Source: Aphanomyces cochlioides
Taxonomy: Eukaryota > Oomycota > Saprolegniomycetes > Saprolegniales > Verrucalvaceae
Direction: 5' to 3'
NCBI GenBank assembly: GCA_019828595.1
Contig: JAHQRK010000003.1
Span: forward strand, 2,728,001 to 2,792,000
DNA: 64,000 bases
Below the pieces are notes generated by a model. That model had not been told where the DNA came from and searched no databases. It worked only from the letters and a program-made list of their open reading frames with translations. Shown here in pieces: positions 23,278 to 34,242 of the stretch. Position 1 is the stretch's first letter. Every line of letters begins with the position of its first letter. A program made the translations under genes and the position numbers.

Positions 23278-23289
23278 GGTTATGAGCCC
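23278..23289 (+). other. Copia primer binding site (half-tRNA iMet type)
   Basis: The 12 bases next to the 5' LTR, GGTTATGAGCCC, are complementary to an initiator methionine tRNA anticodon stem-loop (GGGCTCATAACC contains the CAT anticodon), not to a tRNA 3' end. Drosophila copia is known to prime with such a half-tRNA. Confidence 0.75.
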
Positions 23290-23303
23290 AATGGGCGAGT
23301 ACA

Positions 23304-25440
23304 CCGATGCGCTTGGATGCGACAATGTCAACATGGAAGTCGGCTTAGCTTCGCCACACCCAAACCCAACACTTGCGATAAGTATCTTGCGAACCATCGC
23401 ACGCTGGACTTTCTACTTCGAAACTCCGAAAATCGAAGGAAAATATGATACTTCGATCACCAAACGCCCAGGATCCCATGGGGCACACATCGACATTAAG
23501 CTTGACGAACGCATGCAAAGAAGCGTCGAAGAAGCAACACAACGACAAGAGGAGGCGACAAAGTCCCTCGCAAGTCTCCGGCACCAACAACAAGAGCGTT
23601 GGGATGCTACGGAAACGGAGCGCCGGGAAGACAACATGGCTGAGCTTGAAGCGATGACCCCAATCGAATCGCCAAGGCAAGGAAAAAATCAAACGCGGAT
23701 CACCGATCCACTTCCCAACAAATGCATCCAAGCAGCAGCGGAAAGGTTCATTCAAGGAAGATCCACTACCAAGCGTGTCCAGTGGTATAAATGCCCAAGC
23801 AAACCAAAAGACACCACATCAACCCTCGGACTCGCAACCACCAGCGCGACAACACCAAAATGAAGCCAGCGAAAAGATAATCATGCATGCATTTCGTGAA
23901 TCCATCAACGGGCCCATATACAAAATGATTCATGAATTGAGCAAAGCAATAAATGAGCACCTTACCAACACAAGCAACGCAATGGCGGTGATCAATCAGC
24001 GACTCTCAGCTCAAGAAATCCACCAAGGCAACATGCCGAACGCTTTAAACTCACTCATGGAAGAAACGAACAAGATGCAAATGAATAAACTCGAGGAAAT
24101 TTTCAAGAAACAACATTCAAGTTTGGACGCGCTCGTGGCAGGCCTAGACGAGCGGATGAATCAAGCGAAAACAAGCCAAGTTCGCCTTGAGGACCAGATC
24201 CAGGACTTGCAAGTAAAGCATACTCAACAAGAAGCCGTCTCATATTCATGGCGCGCCACCATCGAACAAAGCATTGCGTCCTTGGCAAAGCAATTGTCAA
24301 AAAAAAAAACCAAATCCCGCCAACATCATTCATGAGCGGTACTCATACCGTGACTCCAACCTCAGCGCCAGCGGCGGCTCAGCAAACGAGCCAAACAACA
24401 CCAAATGCCAGCTGGCCCAACCAAGGAAGCAATCCAGGAACACCGCGCGACCAACAACGCCAACCAAGCGAAGGACCTGGCGGTCGTAGCGGCGGAGGAG
24501 GTGATGGTGGCGACGGACATGGCGACCATGGGGATTTTGACGACCCACAAGACGAGAGCATGGATGGAAATGACGCCGAGTCCCATAGCAAACGAAATGA
24601 AGCTCACGGAAAGAAATACCCCAAACTGAAGGACCTACACATCAAACCGATGTTCAGTGGAAAGGAAGAGTACAAAGGACTAGGATGCGACGTCACCTCG
24701 TGGCTCGACATATTTGAAGACGCAATTGCTGCAGAAGAAGCCTTCAGTGGCATCAAATGAACGGACGAACAAAAGTTTCATGTGCTCTTCCAAAATCTCA
24801 CAGGCAGCGCGAAGTCTTTCGCCCAAGACTCCAAGAAACAAGCGCCGACAAGAAGCTATCAAATAATGGCTGCGAGACTTAAACAACATTACCAATCGCA
24901 TCTTACTCCTCTCGAGTACATTGCCAAGATGCAAGAGCCTAAGGATGTTTCGAAAACATGGATGGAACACCTGACATACCTCCATCATGTCCAACGACAA
25001 GCCGGCCTGTCGAACGAATTTGTACTCGACTGCCTTGCGTGTCATGCGCTACCCAGCCAAAGAAAGAGTTTATTGACAGCCATTGATCCTAAGTTCAAGG
25101 ACGGCGTGTCAGAACAACATAAACTCATTGGCATCCTTACTAGGACACTCGGAACGGGCGCACGGAATGAGAAGACTGACAAACCAAAGAGCCAGGGCAC
25201 TGCAGCACACGCAAGCGGAAAGCCAAAGGACCAAACAAAATCCAAGGCAGCAAACAAACCTTCAAGGACCACAAATGACAAGAAACCGGTCGAGCCAACC
25301 CGCCCGTGCAACATCTGCAAAGATGGCAGCCTTCATTGGCATAGCGATTGCCCGGTGGTAAAAGCTGGGCAAGAGGCAATGGCAAAGAAAAAGAACCCGG
25401 CTGCCCCGGGCACAGCAAACATCGCGTTCGCCATCGACGT
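23304..25440 (+). pseudogene. Copia gag region, frameshifted
   Basis: Gag-like charged coiled sequence is spread over three frames: about 23304-23863, 23775-24335, then 24248 onward. One shift coincides with an 11-A run at 24299-24309, and a TGA at 24758 interrupts the last part. The nucleocapsid knuckle is CNICKDGSLHWHSDC, which has the Cys and His order of a zinc knuckle but with one extra residue in the middle. Confidence 0.75.
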
Positions 25441-25559
25441 CGAAGAGATACCCACAACCACGGACGACGAGATCGACGACTTCGATGAAATGGCAATAGC
25501 CTACTTCGCCCTCGAAGCCAAAAACGACGCGAGCCAACGAGAAGATATCAACCCTGTTG

Positions 25560-26312
25560 AAGCAAACTTGTGCAGCGTCGACTGCAAAACTGTGGACTGG
25601 ATCGCGGATTTGGATGTACGCACCACTTAACGAAGAACCGAGACATCTTGTACAACGCCACACCGTCAACGCTTGTGATTAACACAGCCGGAAAAAACAA
25701 ACTCGAAGCACACTCCAAAGGATCAGTCATATTGCATCTACAAAATGGAAATACGTTGAAGCTGAAGGAAGTCCACTTTGTACCTGCTCTGCAGTCAAAT
25801 CTGTTGTCCGTGTCATCGCTAAATTCAAACGGGATCGATGTGCACTTCGGGAAGAAGGTTGAATTTATTCAACGCTCGAGCGGTCATATTTTTGCCGTGG
25901 GACAACACAAGAACCGACTGCCAGTCTTGTCCTCCAACACCCAAATCGAAAGCAGTGGTGCCGCAAACCACGCTGACGGCATTGCAATGCATGTGTCAAA
26001 CTTCACTGGAACTCTACAACAGTGGCATGAGAGACTCGGTCACGCCTCAAAACAAGCAATCGTGAAACTGGCCGAAAGACTCGGCCCTGACGAAATGCAC
26101 ATCAAACGTACCCCGAATGACATTGCTGCTGACTGCATTGACTGGAAACGTGGCAAACAAAGACGGAATGCACACCCAAGGCAGATACTGGAGAATCTGC
26201 ACCAATTGATGAAATTGGCGCTGTCATTTGCGCCGACCTCCTTGGCCCTATTACACCTAAGGACAGAAACAAGAATAAGTATGTCGCCGTTTATGTCGAC
26301 CATGCAACTAAA
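25560..26312 (+). pseudogene. Copia protease and GAG-pre-integrase region, broken
   Basis: The protease start (VDWIAD) is followed by a frameshift right at the catalytic site, and the Ser of the expected Asp-Ser-Gly is not encoded. The GAG-pre-integrase finger has WHERLGH but its second Cys is Trp (DCIDWKRGK). A further frameshift lies near 26160-26190 before the integrase core. Confidence 0.8.
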
Positions 26313-28442
26313 ATGAAGCACGCCGTGCCAATTCGCCACAAATCCAATCAAGCGGAAGAATTCATTGCATTCAAGGAGTTCATCGAAAAGCAGTATGATT
26401 GTCGTGTGAAGGTGCTACGGAGCGACGGCGGTGGTGAATATCTTTCCGCAAAAATGCACGACTACCTTCGAGCAAATGGCATACGACGCCAAACCACAGA
26501 GCGCAACACATCCGCAAGCAACGGTCTAGCGGAAAATGCGATCAGAACTATATTTGGAGACGCAAGGACATACCTTCTTAGCTGTGACCTGTCGCTCTCT
26601 TTCTGGGGATACGCTGTGCGCCACTCTGTCTATGTCCGAAATCGATTACCCACCAAAGGAAATCCAGATTGGAAATCGCCCATCGAAATGGCAACGGGAA
26701 AGCAACCCAAGGTGAACCACATTTTACCCTTTGGTGCAAACTGCACGGTTTACCAACATCCCGACCGCAAGACAATTCAACGTCGCGCCGATCTAGGAGT
26801 AATTCTTGGCGTGAACGATGAAGTAAAGGGATACAACGTTTGGCTACCTCAACAACGCAAAGTCATCATAACCCGCGACGTCCAGGCTATCGCGGCGCCA
26901 ACACCACGCCAAGACATTGCCGACTTCCTCGTCCAACAAGATACGACACGATCACTATTAAGTGAGCATCAGATACTCGGCAGCAATCCTGGTCCCAAGA
27001 GCGGCAATCCAGTAGTCACACGAGGAAGAGCTCGCCAAATGGCTGAAAGACGGGTTCAAGAACCAGAAATTTCAACAAGCTTGGCTAGGGCCATGGTCAT
27101 GCAAGAAATCAACGTAGCCAGAGTATTCTTGACCATCACAGAGCCCAGAAACGCCAAAGAAGCACTCAGCGGACCACAAGCGAAGCATTGGCAAGAAGCC
27201 ATGCAGGCTGAGCTCGATGGTCTCGTCGCGAATGGAACTTGGGAAATAGTTGAACGTCCACCATCCGGAAATGTTGTCTCACACAAGTGGGTTTACAAAA
27301 TTGAATACGACCGCGAGGGCCAAATTGACAAATTCAAGGCACGTCTCGTTGCGCGTGGGTTCACGCAGCGCTATGGAGTCGACTTCTCCAAAACATTCGC
27401 ACCAGTCATCAAGCAAGCGTCCGTCCGCGTCATCTTTGCGTTCGCCGCAACCTTAAAGCGCACCGTACGCCACCTCGACTTCCCTCAAGCATACCTAGAG
27501 GCAGAGACTGACTACCCAATCCTGTTCGAATTACCGACATCCAGTGGAGTCGACACGACAACGCATGTTGGGCGACTCCTCAAAGGCCTGTACGGTTTAA
27601 AACAAAGCGGCATGCTCTGGCACGAGGAAGCAGACAAAACGCTCCTTGAGATCGGCTTGATACGGTCCCAGTTGGACCCATGCGTTTACTACAAACGAAG
27701 CAAGGAGGGCCTCACAATGTGTGGGCGTTATGTTGACGACATCCTTGCCTTCTCGCAAGACGAGCGCTTTCTCCAGGGATTGGTAAATCAGCTCGAAGCC
27801 AAACACCAAGTTAATGACCTTGGCTCAGCAAAGAGAGTGCTCGGGATGAATGTGCTACAAGTTGGTAGTGATTACTTCTTCGATCAAAGCCACATGATAC
27901 AAGACCTCCTTACAAAACACGGCCTCGTGGACGCCAAGCCACAAAAGACACCATTGGCCGTCGATGGTTTCTTTGAGGACGGCCCAGATGCTGAGCTCAG
28001 CACAACTGAGATGCGCGAGATTGTCGGTTCCCTCCTCTGGCTTGCTGGGTCAACTCGACCTGATATTGCGTACGCAACAAACCTCCTCGCACGCTTTGTC
28101 GCAAAAGCGAACCAGAACCATGTTGTCGGGGCCAAGCGAATATTGCGCTATCTTAAGGGGACCCCGAACCTTGGCATCGAATTCAAACCATCTAGGACTG
28201 ACAAGATGGGAATTGACATATTTGGTGACGCTGATTGGGCGGGTGATCGCTCAAATCGGCGATCAACAAGCGGCTGTGCCATGAAGCTAAATGGCTGCCT
28301 CGTCCATTGGCACTCTAAGCAGCAGGCTGTCGTGGCCCTATTTACGATGGAAGCTGAATATATTTCTGCGTCGACCGCTACCCAAGACTGCTTGTGGATA
28401 AGCCAACTCATACAGGAACTCGGCATCGTACGTACGGGGTGA
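26196..28442 (+). CDS. Copia integrase - reverse transcriptase - RNase H
   Basis: A long open stretch, read in one frame from about 26196 to a TGA at 28440. The integrase DD35E triad is intact: Asp in GAVICADLLGP, Asp in VLRSDGGGEY, and Glu 36 positions later in SNGLAENAIRT. The reverse transcriptase has HKWVYKIEYD, LVARGFTQ, LKGLYGLKQ and the YVDD active site. RNase H starts with FGDADWAGD and contains MEAEYIS. The enzyme order integrase before reverse transcriptase defines Ty1/copia. After the stop the RNase H tail continues in another frame at 28486-28725 (RAKHIDIRYHFVRE, MMPADLFTKPL). Confidence 0.9.
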   Translation, partial: SAPIDEIGAVICADLLGPITPKDRNKNKYVAVYVDHATKMKHAVPIRHKSNQAEEFIAFKEFIEKQYDCRVKVLRSDGGGEYLSAKMHDYLRANGIRRQTTERNTSASNGLAENAIRTIFGDARTYLLSCDLSLSFWGYAVRHSVYVRNRLPTKGNPDWKSPIEMATGKQPKVNHILPFGANCTVYQHPDRKTIQRRADLGVILGVNDEVKGYNVWLPQQRKVIITRDVQAIAAPTPRQDIADFLVQQDTTRSLLSEHQILGSNPGPKSGNPVVTRGRARQMAERRVQEPEISTSLARAMVMQEINVARVFLTITEPRNAKEALSGPQAKHWQEAMQAELDGLVANGTWEIVERPPSGNVVSHKWVYKIEYDREGQIDKFKARLVARGFTQRYGVDFSKTFAPVIKQASVRVIFAFAATLKRTVRHLDFPQAYLEAETDYPILFELPTSSGVDTTTHVGRLLKGLYGLKQSGMLWHEEADKTLLEIGLIRSQLDPCVYYKRSKEGLTMCGRYVDDILAFSQDERFLQGLVNQLEAKHQVNDLGSAKRVLGMNVLQVGSDYFFDQSHMIQDLLTKHGLVDAKPQKTPLAVDGFFEDGPDAELSTTEMREIVGSLLWLAGSTRPDIAYATNLLARFVAKANQNHVVGAKRILRYLKGTPNLGIEFKPSRTDKMGIDIFGDADWAGDRSNRRSTSGCAMKLNGCLVHWHSKQQAVVALFTMEAEYISASTATQDCLWISQLIQELGIVRTG

Positions 28443-28712
28443 CGTACCGAACCTCTGGTGCGATAACCAATCCGCAATCAAATCAATGGAAAATGACATC
28501 TCCAAGACTCGAGCCAAGCACATCGATATTCGCTACCATTTTGTTCGGGAGGCTGTACGAAGCCAGAAGGTCAAAGTTGGCTATTGCGAAACCGGAATGA
28601 TGCCAGCTGATCTCTTCACCAAGCCACTCTCAACGGAAATTTTCCAACGACTTCTGCCTCTCATAAATGTGAAAGCTAAACCAAGAGAGGAGCCCTCCAC
28701 CGCCTCGTCGAT

Positions 28713-28722
28713 CGAGGGGGCG
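28713..28722 (+). other. Copia polypurine tract (weak)
   Basis: The bases just before the 3' LTR include CGAGGGGGCG, a short G-rich tract in the position expected for plus-strand priming. Confidence 0.5.
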
Positions 28723-28922
28723 TGATGGAATGTGTGCAATCAACGAGATGGTTTCGTAAAGGAGTGAAACGTTGCCTATCCATTTCATTGAACCTTGCCT
28801 ATCCCCATCTCCACGTAACTTGATAATCACTTTCATTTTTGCAATCTGTCTGCTACATCGCACAGGGATGCCTGTGCGCACGGACAAGGAAGGCGCATCT
28901 CGGTGGAACCCTCGTGCTATCA
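28723..28922 (+). repeat. Copia 3' LTR
   Basis: 200 bp, differing from the 5' LTR by A/G, G/A and C/T changes only. Confidence 0.95.
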
Positions 28923-29143
28923 GCAGCTCCCCGTGATTTGTCTGTGGAGGATTTGAAGTCGTAGGTGAGTGCTTTGTGGATGTGTCGTTGGAGAGCGCGG
29001 ACGTCCAACTTGTCCACGGGGAGAAGACTGACTGTGGCCGTGGCCTCTGATTTCAAAAGGACGAGTCGACGTATCTTTGCTTTGAGCAGAATTTCATTGA
29101 CAGTGGTGGAAAGCATCGAGGGGACTTCAACAAAAAATATCAT
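28923..29143 (-). pseudogene. 5' fragment of an unknown gene cut by the Copia insertion
   Basis: From an ATG at 29143 the minus strand reads 73 codons (KAKIRRLVLLKSEATATVSL, then VDKLDVRALQRHI) before hitting the Copia LTR. The frame looks genuinely coding (charged helices, alternating hydrophobics). Its continuation should lie in 23077-22485, where minus-strand coding character resumes, but the frames do not match simply, so an intron or decay is needed. I do not recognise the family; a weak resemblance to YbaK-type tRNA-editing domains is not strong enough to name it. Confidence 0.35.
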
Positions 29144-30034
29144 ATTTTAGGTAAGGTGCAACTTTGAACCAAAATATCCAGTTCTGACGTAGCTGTGACA
29201 GAGTATACGCAGTTAAATATAAATATTCGAATGTTATTCATATTTGAAGGTTCAAACGATGGTCCCAAGTCCTTCTTAACCACTTTAAGCGGTCAAAAGG
29301 CACATGAATATCGTTGTTTATCGGATAAATGCATTATCAGTCTTTTTAATTCATGGATATGGAATTGAATAAACGTATTTTATTGCATATCGTTCTCAAT
29401 TATCGTCCATCATTTGCAAAATCAAAATAATCGAATATGAGAGACTTCGATCATCCAACTAATTTTTCTTGAACCTCTTGAAAAATTATGTGATCAGTTT
29501 TGTCAAAAAATTTCAATTAAACAGGTAATAGAATATAAGGACTAAAAATTAATATCACTCTCGACTACATTTAATCGTTTCTTGTAATCTATGTGGTTTT
29601 AAAGGATTGTATTCATACAGTCGTTATCATCAGAAAAAACTGCATAGGAAAACTGTTTTTATTTGTTCCAGAGTGTAATTTATTGGGTCAAAACATAAAA
29701 AGTTCCCTCGATGCTTTCCACCACTGTGAGCTCATGGAAGAGCCACATAGAAAGTGTTGGGTGCCATCGATTCCTGAGCGCTACAGCACGGGGTCCAGGC
29801 CGTGAGAGCCTGGATCCGGCACAATTGACGGCGTACAGCGACAACTGAGCATCTTCTCCAACCCATGAGAACGTCCTGCGACTTTGACATGAATATTCCT
29901 ACGAGAAAAGGGACTGCACCCATCACCTATGGTCTTGTCGCTTTGAATTCACGTCCTTGACGCCCAGCACCATTCAGAAACGCTTTTGGGTTCCTGCCAT
30001 GACCCACCGTCGACAGACAGATAAGATTAATAAG
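29144..30034. other. AT-rich interval
   Basis: No gene seen. A 28-bp stretch ending CGATGCTTTCCACCACTGT at about 29700-29727 is repeated in inverted orientation within the fragment at 29095-29122 with one mismatch. The part after 29740 is less AT-rich but shows no supported coding sequence. Confidence 0.45.
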
Positions 30035-31425
30035 TTAATTTAGCTGCTGGAAGCGCTGTCGCTCTTGTTCCGCGAGGCGCATTTGCATCATCTGGAGGAG
30101 CATCTTTTGGTCTTCGAGGGACGTTTGCATTTGATACAAGATCTCATTCACGCATGGCGGTGCGGTCATTTCCGACACGCCATTCATCGCCGACAGCGTT
30201 GACGGCATGCCGACCGAAATGGTCGACGCCGAGTCGGACGACGACGATCGAGACTTCATTTCGTCCACGCCACTTCGGCTTTGCGCCACGGAGCCCGTGG
30301 ACCAGCTGCGCACTACACCAGACGCTTCATTTGATGTGCTGCCTCTGTTGGCTCGATGGTCGTACCTGAGGCGGAAGACAAGCTGTTGGATCGAGTGACG
30401 CGGGCTTCAATGGAGCACTTCTTGCAGAAGCACAGCTTGACAACTGGCGACACACTCTTCTTGTGCAAAGCTCTGAAGACAAGGACTCGACATGACTTGC
30501 ACATTGCCTAAGGAAAAGGTTCAAGGACTGCAACGAAGGAACTGTCCTACGTGGCCACAAGCTGCGCAGTGGAAAGCCGACCGAAACGCGCCAAACTTGG
30601 AATTGCACGTCACGCACTTGGGATCTTTGCTACAGGATTCACGTTGAGCAAGTCTTCCTACGTCGTGGTGTACATGGGAGCTGCTGGAGAGCCGTCGAGA
30701 GGTGTGGAGTCCAGCAATCTGCGTTTCTGCAGTAAAGAGGGCAGAGTCGCCCCGAGGAGCAGGATTTGCAGGATGAGCTTCTTCACGACGAAGCCAGGAA
30801 TCTTGCCCACGTCATGGAGACTAAGGCGGTGGACGACTTCAACACGTTCCAAGCCGACTTCCGTGACGAGTTGAGCGCTAGTGAATCGCATGCGACTGAC
30901 TTCAGGATACGGCGGGACTGTTGGGAAAGCGTGGGTTTCCCGGATGAAGATCGCGATCCGACGACCTCGAGCATCCGTCGTGCTCATGGAATACTCAAAG
31001 TACGTGGCGTCTCGCGGCTCAAACATCGTCGTGCCTGGCATGTATACCTTCATGTACTTGACGCCAAACCACTGGAATAGATCGTCCGGGGAGCGCGTGA
31101 GTGTCGTGTTGAGTACTGTTCCCTCGAGGTAGTCTTCCCCATGATGTAGGGCCAAGAATGTCCGATGGTCTTTCGAATGTCGGTTGTACAGCGCATAGTG
31201 TGCGTCGTCAAAGGATATGGGGACCGCGACTGTGCTTGTGAGTTCGCCAAAGGGAGCGCCTGCTGCTTTGCGATGGTATACCTGGCAGTCACCTTCGCTG
31301 TGGTAATGTTCAAGGGACGTGTTGCCCGATCCAAACGCCGACAAGGTCTGGACGGCTTCGAACGCTTTTGCGCGGAACCGATTGACCTCGTCGGGATGGA
31401 GGGCTTCAATGCCTGCGTGTTTCAT
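30035..31425 (-). CDS. START domain plus FYVE-like zinc finger protein 1
   Basis: Four exons (31425-30674, 30629-30551, 30507-30366, 30312-30035) give 416 residues; introns are 43-53 nt. Residues about 40-240 match the oomycete START-like pattern (LTRSPDDLFQWFGVKYMKVY, EPRDATYFEYS, FTSAQLVTEVG), a lipid-binding fold. From residue 256 a FYVE-like finger follows: CVTC, HCAACG, MCKSC, LCFCKKC; the basic RHHCR signature of true FYVE domains is weak. The tail has a Gln-rich coiled coil (MLLQMMQMRLAEQERQRF). Likely a membrane lipid binding or transfer adaptor; ligand unknown. Start chosen at MKHAGIEALHPDE. Two similar genes lie at 40358 and 43126. Confidence 0.8.
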
Positions 31426-31553
31426 GGCAAGTTTCAAGATGCACCTGGTCGTAAGAGTGGGCAGAACAACGCACCACGAGGTAGCGTCGACGTCCTGGGA
31501 GCCGAAACTGCATGTATATTGGCCTTTCCACTCCACCTGTCGGCCTCTTGATG

Positions 31554-31585
31554 ACTGTCTGTGCGTTACACTGTCTGTGCGTTAC
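31554..31585. repeat. 16-bp tandem duplication upstream of START-FYVE 1
   Basis: Two exact copies of ACTGTCTGTGCGTTAC, about 130 bp upstream of the ATG at 31425; possibly a duplicated promoter element. Confidence 0.7.
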
Positions 31586-33981
31586 AGCCGTAGGTTCCAT
31601 GGTGATAAATTTCCTGTCGCGTGTTGGACGCCGCAGCCCATCCAATCCCAAATGACGACTGTGTGACGTCTTGTGTAACAAAGCGCGACTGTCTGGCGAT
31701 CGGTGGAGGTTGCAATGCCAAACCACGACCTCGCACACGCCGCAGGCCGTCAAGATGTTCGTTCAAACCCGCTGACCATTGTCGACATGGCCGCCGTTGA
31801 AGAGTCCTCTTGCAGTCCGCAGAGGATGGCGAGTGGACCCTCGACTGCGCTGCATTACAGTATGTGTCTTCCACCCAGCTGGTGTCATCCAATGCCGTCA
31901 TGTGTCAATCGAAACCCATCTCATGTCGAGTATGTGCCGCCGACCTGTGACTCATTGTCGTCCTTTCACAAAGTACGTACGCAGTCCAGTCGGGCAAGAC
32001 CGTTCTCCTTCCACACGATCGACCAAGTGGGTGACTTAAGCTGATCACGAAGAAGCAGCACGACACCGCATGCTTTGTCCTTGCGGCATGGCACGAATGA
32101 CTCATCCAAGGCGGCCAACTTTGGTGTCAAAACGCAAGAGATACAGGCCGCTCCTATACCCACGAGCGTTCGACCATGCCTGTTGCTTCCAACGCCAACC
32201 TTTCGTTTTCTTGGACGTCGTTGTCTTCAAGATATTGAACAGCTCAGAAAGCAACCGACGTCGTTATAGGCGAGGCGGAGCTGAAGCCAGAGACTGCCAT
32301 GGTGGATTTCCCGCAAAGGAAGGGGATATACAGGCCCCACTGAGAGCTGAGAGGGGAGCTGACAACTATCCAGAAGAAAAAAACTGTAGCGTCGGCAACG
32401 TTGTCAGGGGTGCTGGCCGTGTTCCAACCCGACGGGAATGGATGGATTCAGTAGCCTCCCGCGCTCGACACTCCGCGAGCCTGCAGAAGAGATCGACTTC
32501 TCGAACGTTGTTCACTGACGTTCGATCGATTTCGATGGACTTCCCTCTAGCGGGCTCTCTCTTGAAGGCACTGGAGCTTGGAATCACAGCGAAAGATAGC
32601 ACCGGCATGCAGAGGAAGAGAGACAGACTACGAGAAAGCAAGCAGCTGGTCTGGATCCCAGTTGTGTTGAGACTTTTTTCCGTTGAAACATTGAAATGAA
32701 TATCAACCAATCATATGACTCTTATAATGATTTAATATTGTAATTTCAGCCAATCAGATGTGTCACGGATTAAGTAAGCTCAGTATATGAGTCAACGACC
32801 TGTCATCGTCTTGAGATATTTCACCCATCTCATTTGGACAAGACTGAAACATTGCTCACCGATGAACACTGCTAAAAGGCTCTGCGATATCAAGCTAATC
32901 AAGATGGAGTTTTCGACGTTTACTAAGGCGTGTTGCAAGGTATGTTTGATGAAGTTATATATCGATGAAGCACACACACGTTTCACAGAGTTTGGTCATT
33001 CCCCCGCGTCTCAAAAGTCTTGTTTTGGCACTTGGTAGTGCAAAGATTTCTCCAAGCTTGCAATCACGATATTGCCCTTATCTTATCGCCTATAAGCTTA
33101 CAGACGCTACGCGATGACATTGGGGCTTTTGATGCTCTTCATGAAGATTAGGGGGAATAACTAAAACTAAATAGGGACGCGGTGTTCATCAAGCTAGAAT
33201 ATAGTTGAGAGCAATTTCACACTCGCCTAGTAAGTTAGGTGAATCCTGTACAATGATTGAGTGTCCAGACTTGGTAGCCGATTTGCACTTCGAGCCGCTC
33301 CATCGGCCGCTTACTGCGATCCGTCTCGAGTTACGTAACAAAGACTCCAGAATAATCCCTGACACTCCGGTGTAGGACACAAGCCCTGGAGAATTTATGC
33401 AACTCGGTCGCTGATGTAGTCGACACGGCATGTCGAGGGTTCTTTGTGACATGGCTGAGACATCACGACAATAAACCCATTACAATTGGACGTGAACCTC
33501 CGATAAAAGCAAGAAAATCCTGCTGATGTCACTACGCACCTTGCACTCATGGTCTTAACATGCAGTCTGTATCGCCACCACACGAATATCTTTTTCAAAT
33601 CTCTCGTGCAAGAAGCCCGATTTTCACAGATTGGTACATCGTTGCAGAAAAAGTACAGTACATTGTCGACTTCACGTTGGATCTCAATTCAAATGGCTTG
33701 TTGTCAGAAATCGTAAATCGCCTGATTTACACAAGATTATCGTCCAATTAGAGTGCAATAGAGTGGACGATTGGGCAGAAATACTTCATAAGCAAGGCAC
33801 ACTGCATCTGCCTGAGGACTAACCAAACTTTATCCTTGCTTCGCAGTGCATTTCTGGGTCTGATTACTACTGAGCGATCCAGAAAAGCGCACGTGCAATG
33901 CAGGTTTTGATTCCGCTAAAGAAGCATTTTTTATTATGAGTAGAATGAAATCGCGCACTTCCACTTAACTCCTGCTTGGTG

Positions 33982-33986
33982 ATATC
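33982..33986. other. Gypsy target site duplication, left
   Basis: ATATC, identical to 39346-39350 on the other side of the element. Confidence 0.85.
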
Positions 33987-34200
33987 TGTTCTGTTGTGAC
34001 AGAGGCAAATGGGGTTCGCAAGAGTTCACCCCATTGCTGTGTGTAGGATTGTGTAGGAGACCTAGTGGGGACGCACGTTATTGTAACCTAGAGGGGGTTG
34101 CCACGTGGCCTCACTTTAACTACCGATAACAGTGTTGATTTTGCTCGCCTTGACGAAGGTTCCCGAGGCCGAAAGCCAAGAAGAAGCGGGAGACACAACA
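33987..34200 (+). repeat. Gypsy 5' LTR
   Basis: 214 bp, starts TGTTCTGTTGTGACAG, ends GAGACACAACA. I could not identify a primer binding site in the bases that follow (AAGATATCTTTAG). Confidence 0.95.
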
Positions 34201-34242
34201 AAGATATCTTTAGTTCTTGTTGAGCTAACACCAAGTCTGGAG

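Larger units (their letters stand above)
23078..28922 (+). mobile_element. Ty1/copia LTR retrotransposon, 5845 bp, degenerate
   Basis: Two 200-bp LTRs (TG...CA) flank an internal region with gag, protease, integrase, reverse transcriptase and RNase H in copia order. The LTRs differ at three positions, all transitions. The flanking 5-mers are GCAGT and GCAGC, so the target site duplication is imperfect. The internal region is split by several frameshifts and a nonsense codon in gag, protease and the integrase start, yet the 709-codon stretch from integrase to RNase H is open. The element cannot make its own Gag-Pol as it stands. Confidence 0.95.
31426..33986. other. Long interval without a convincing gene
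   Basis: 2.5 kb between the START-FYVE gene and the gypsy LTR. A minus-strand open stretch at 32163-31966 (DESFVPCRKDKACGVVLLL, SPTWSIVWKENGLARLDC) has coding-like composition and ends at a possible donor GTACGTAC, so it may be an exon or relic of an unknown gene. The plus-strand open stretch 32070-32699 is Arg/Ser-rich and unsupported. From 32700 to 33986 nothing is recognised. Confidence 0.4.

Noticed and set aside
32070..32699. 209-codon plus-strand frame
   Set aside because: Arg/Ser-rich, no domain, no splice context, in a repeat-rich gap.
34132..34242. Gypsy Gag starting inside the 5' LTR
   Set aside because: The frame is open there, but the first ATG after the LTR (34243) is the normal place; the LTR part is repeated at the 3' end without coding meaning.
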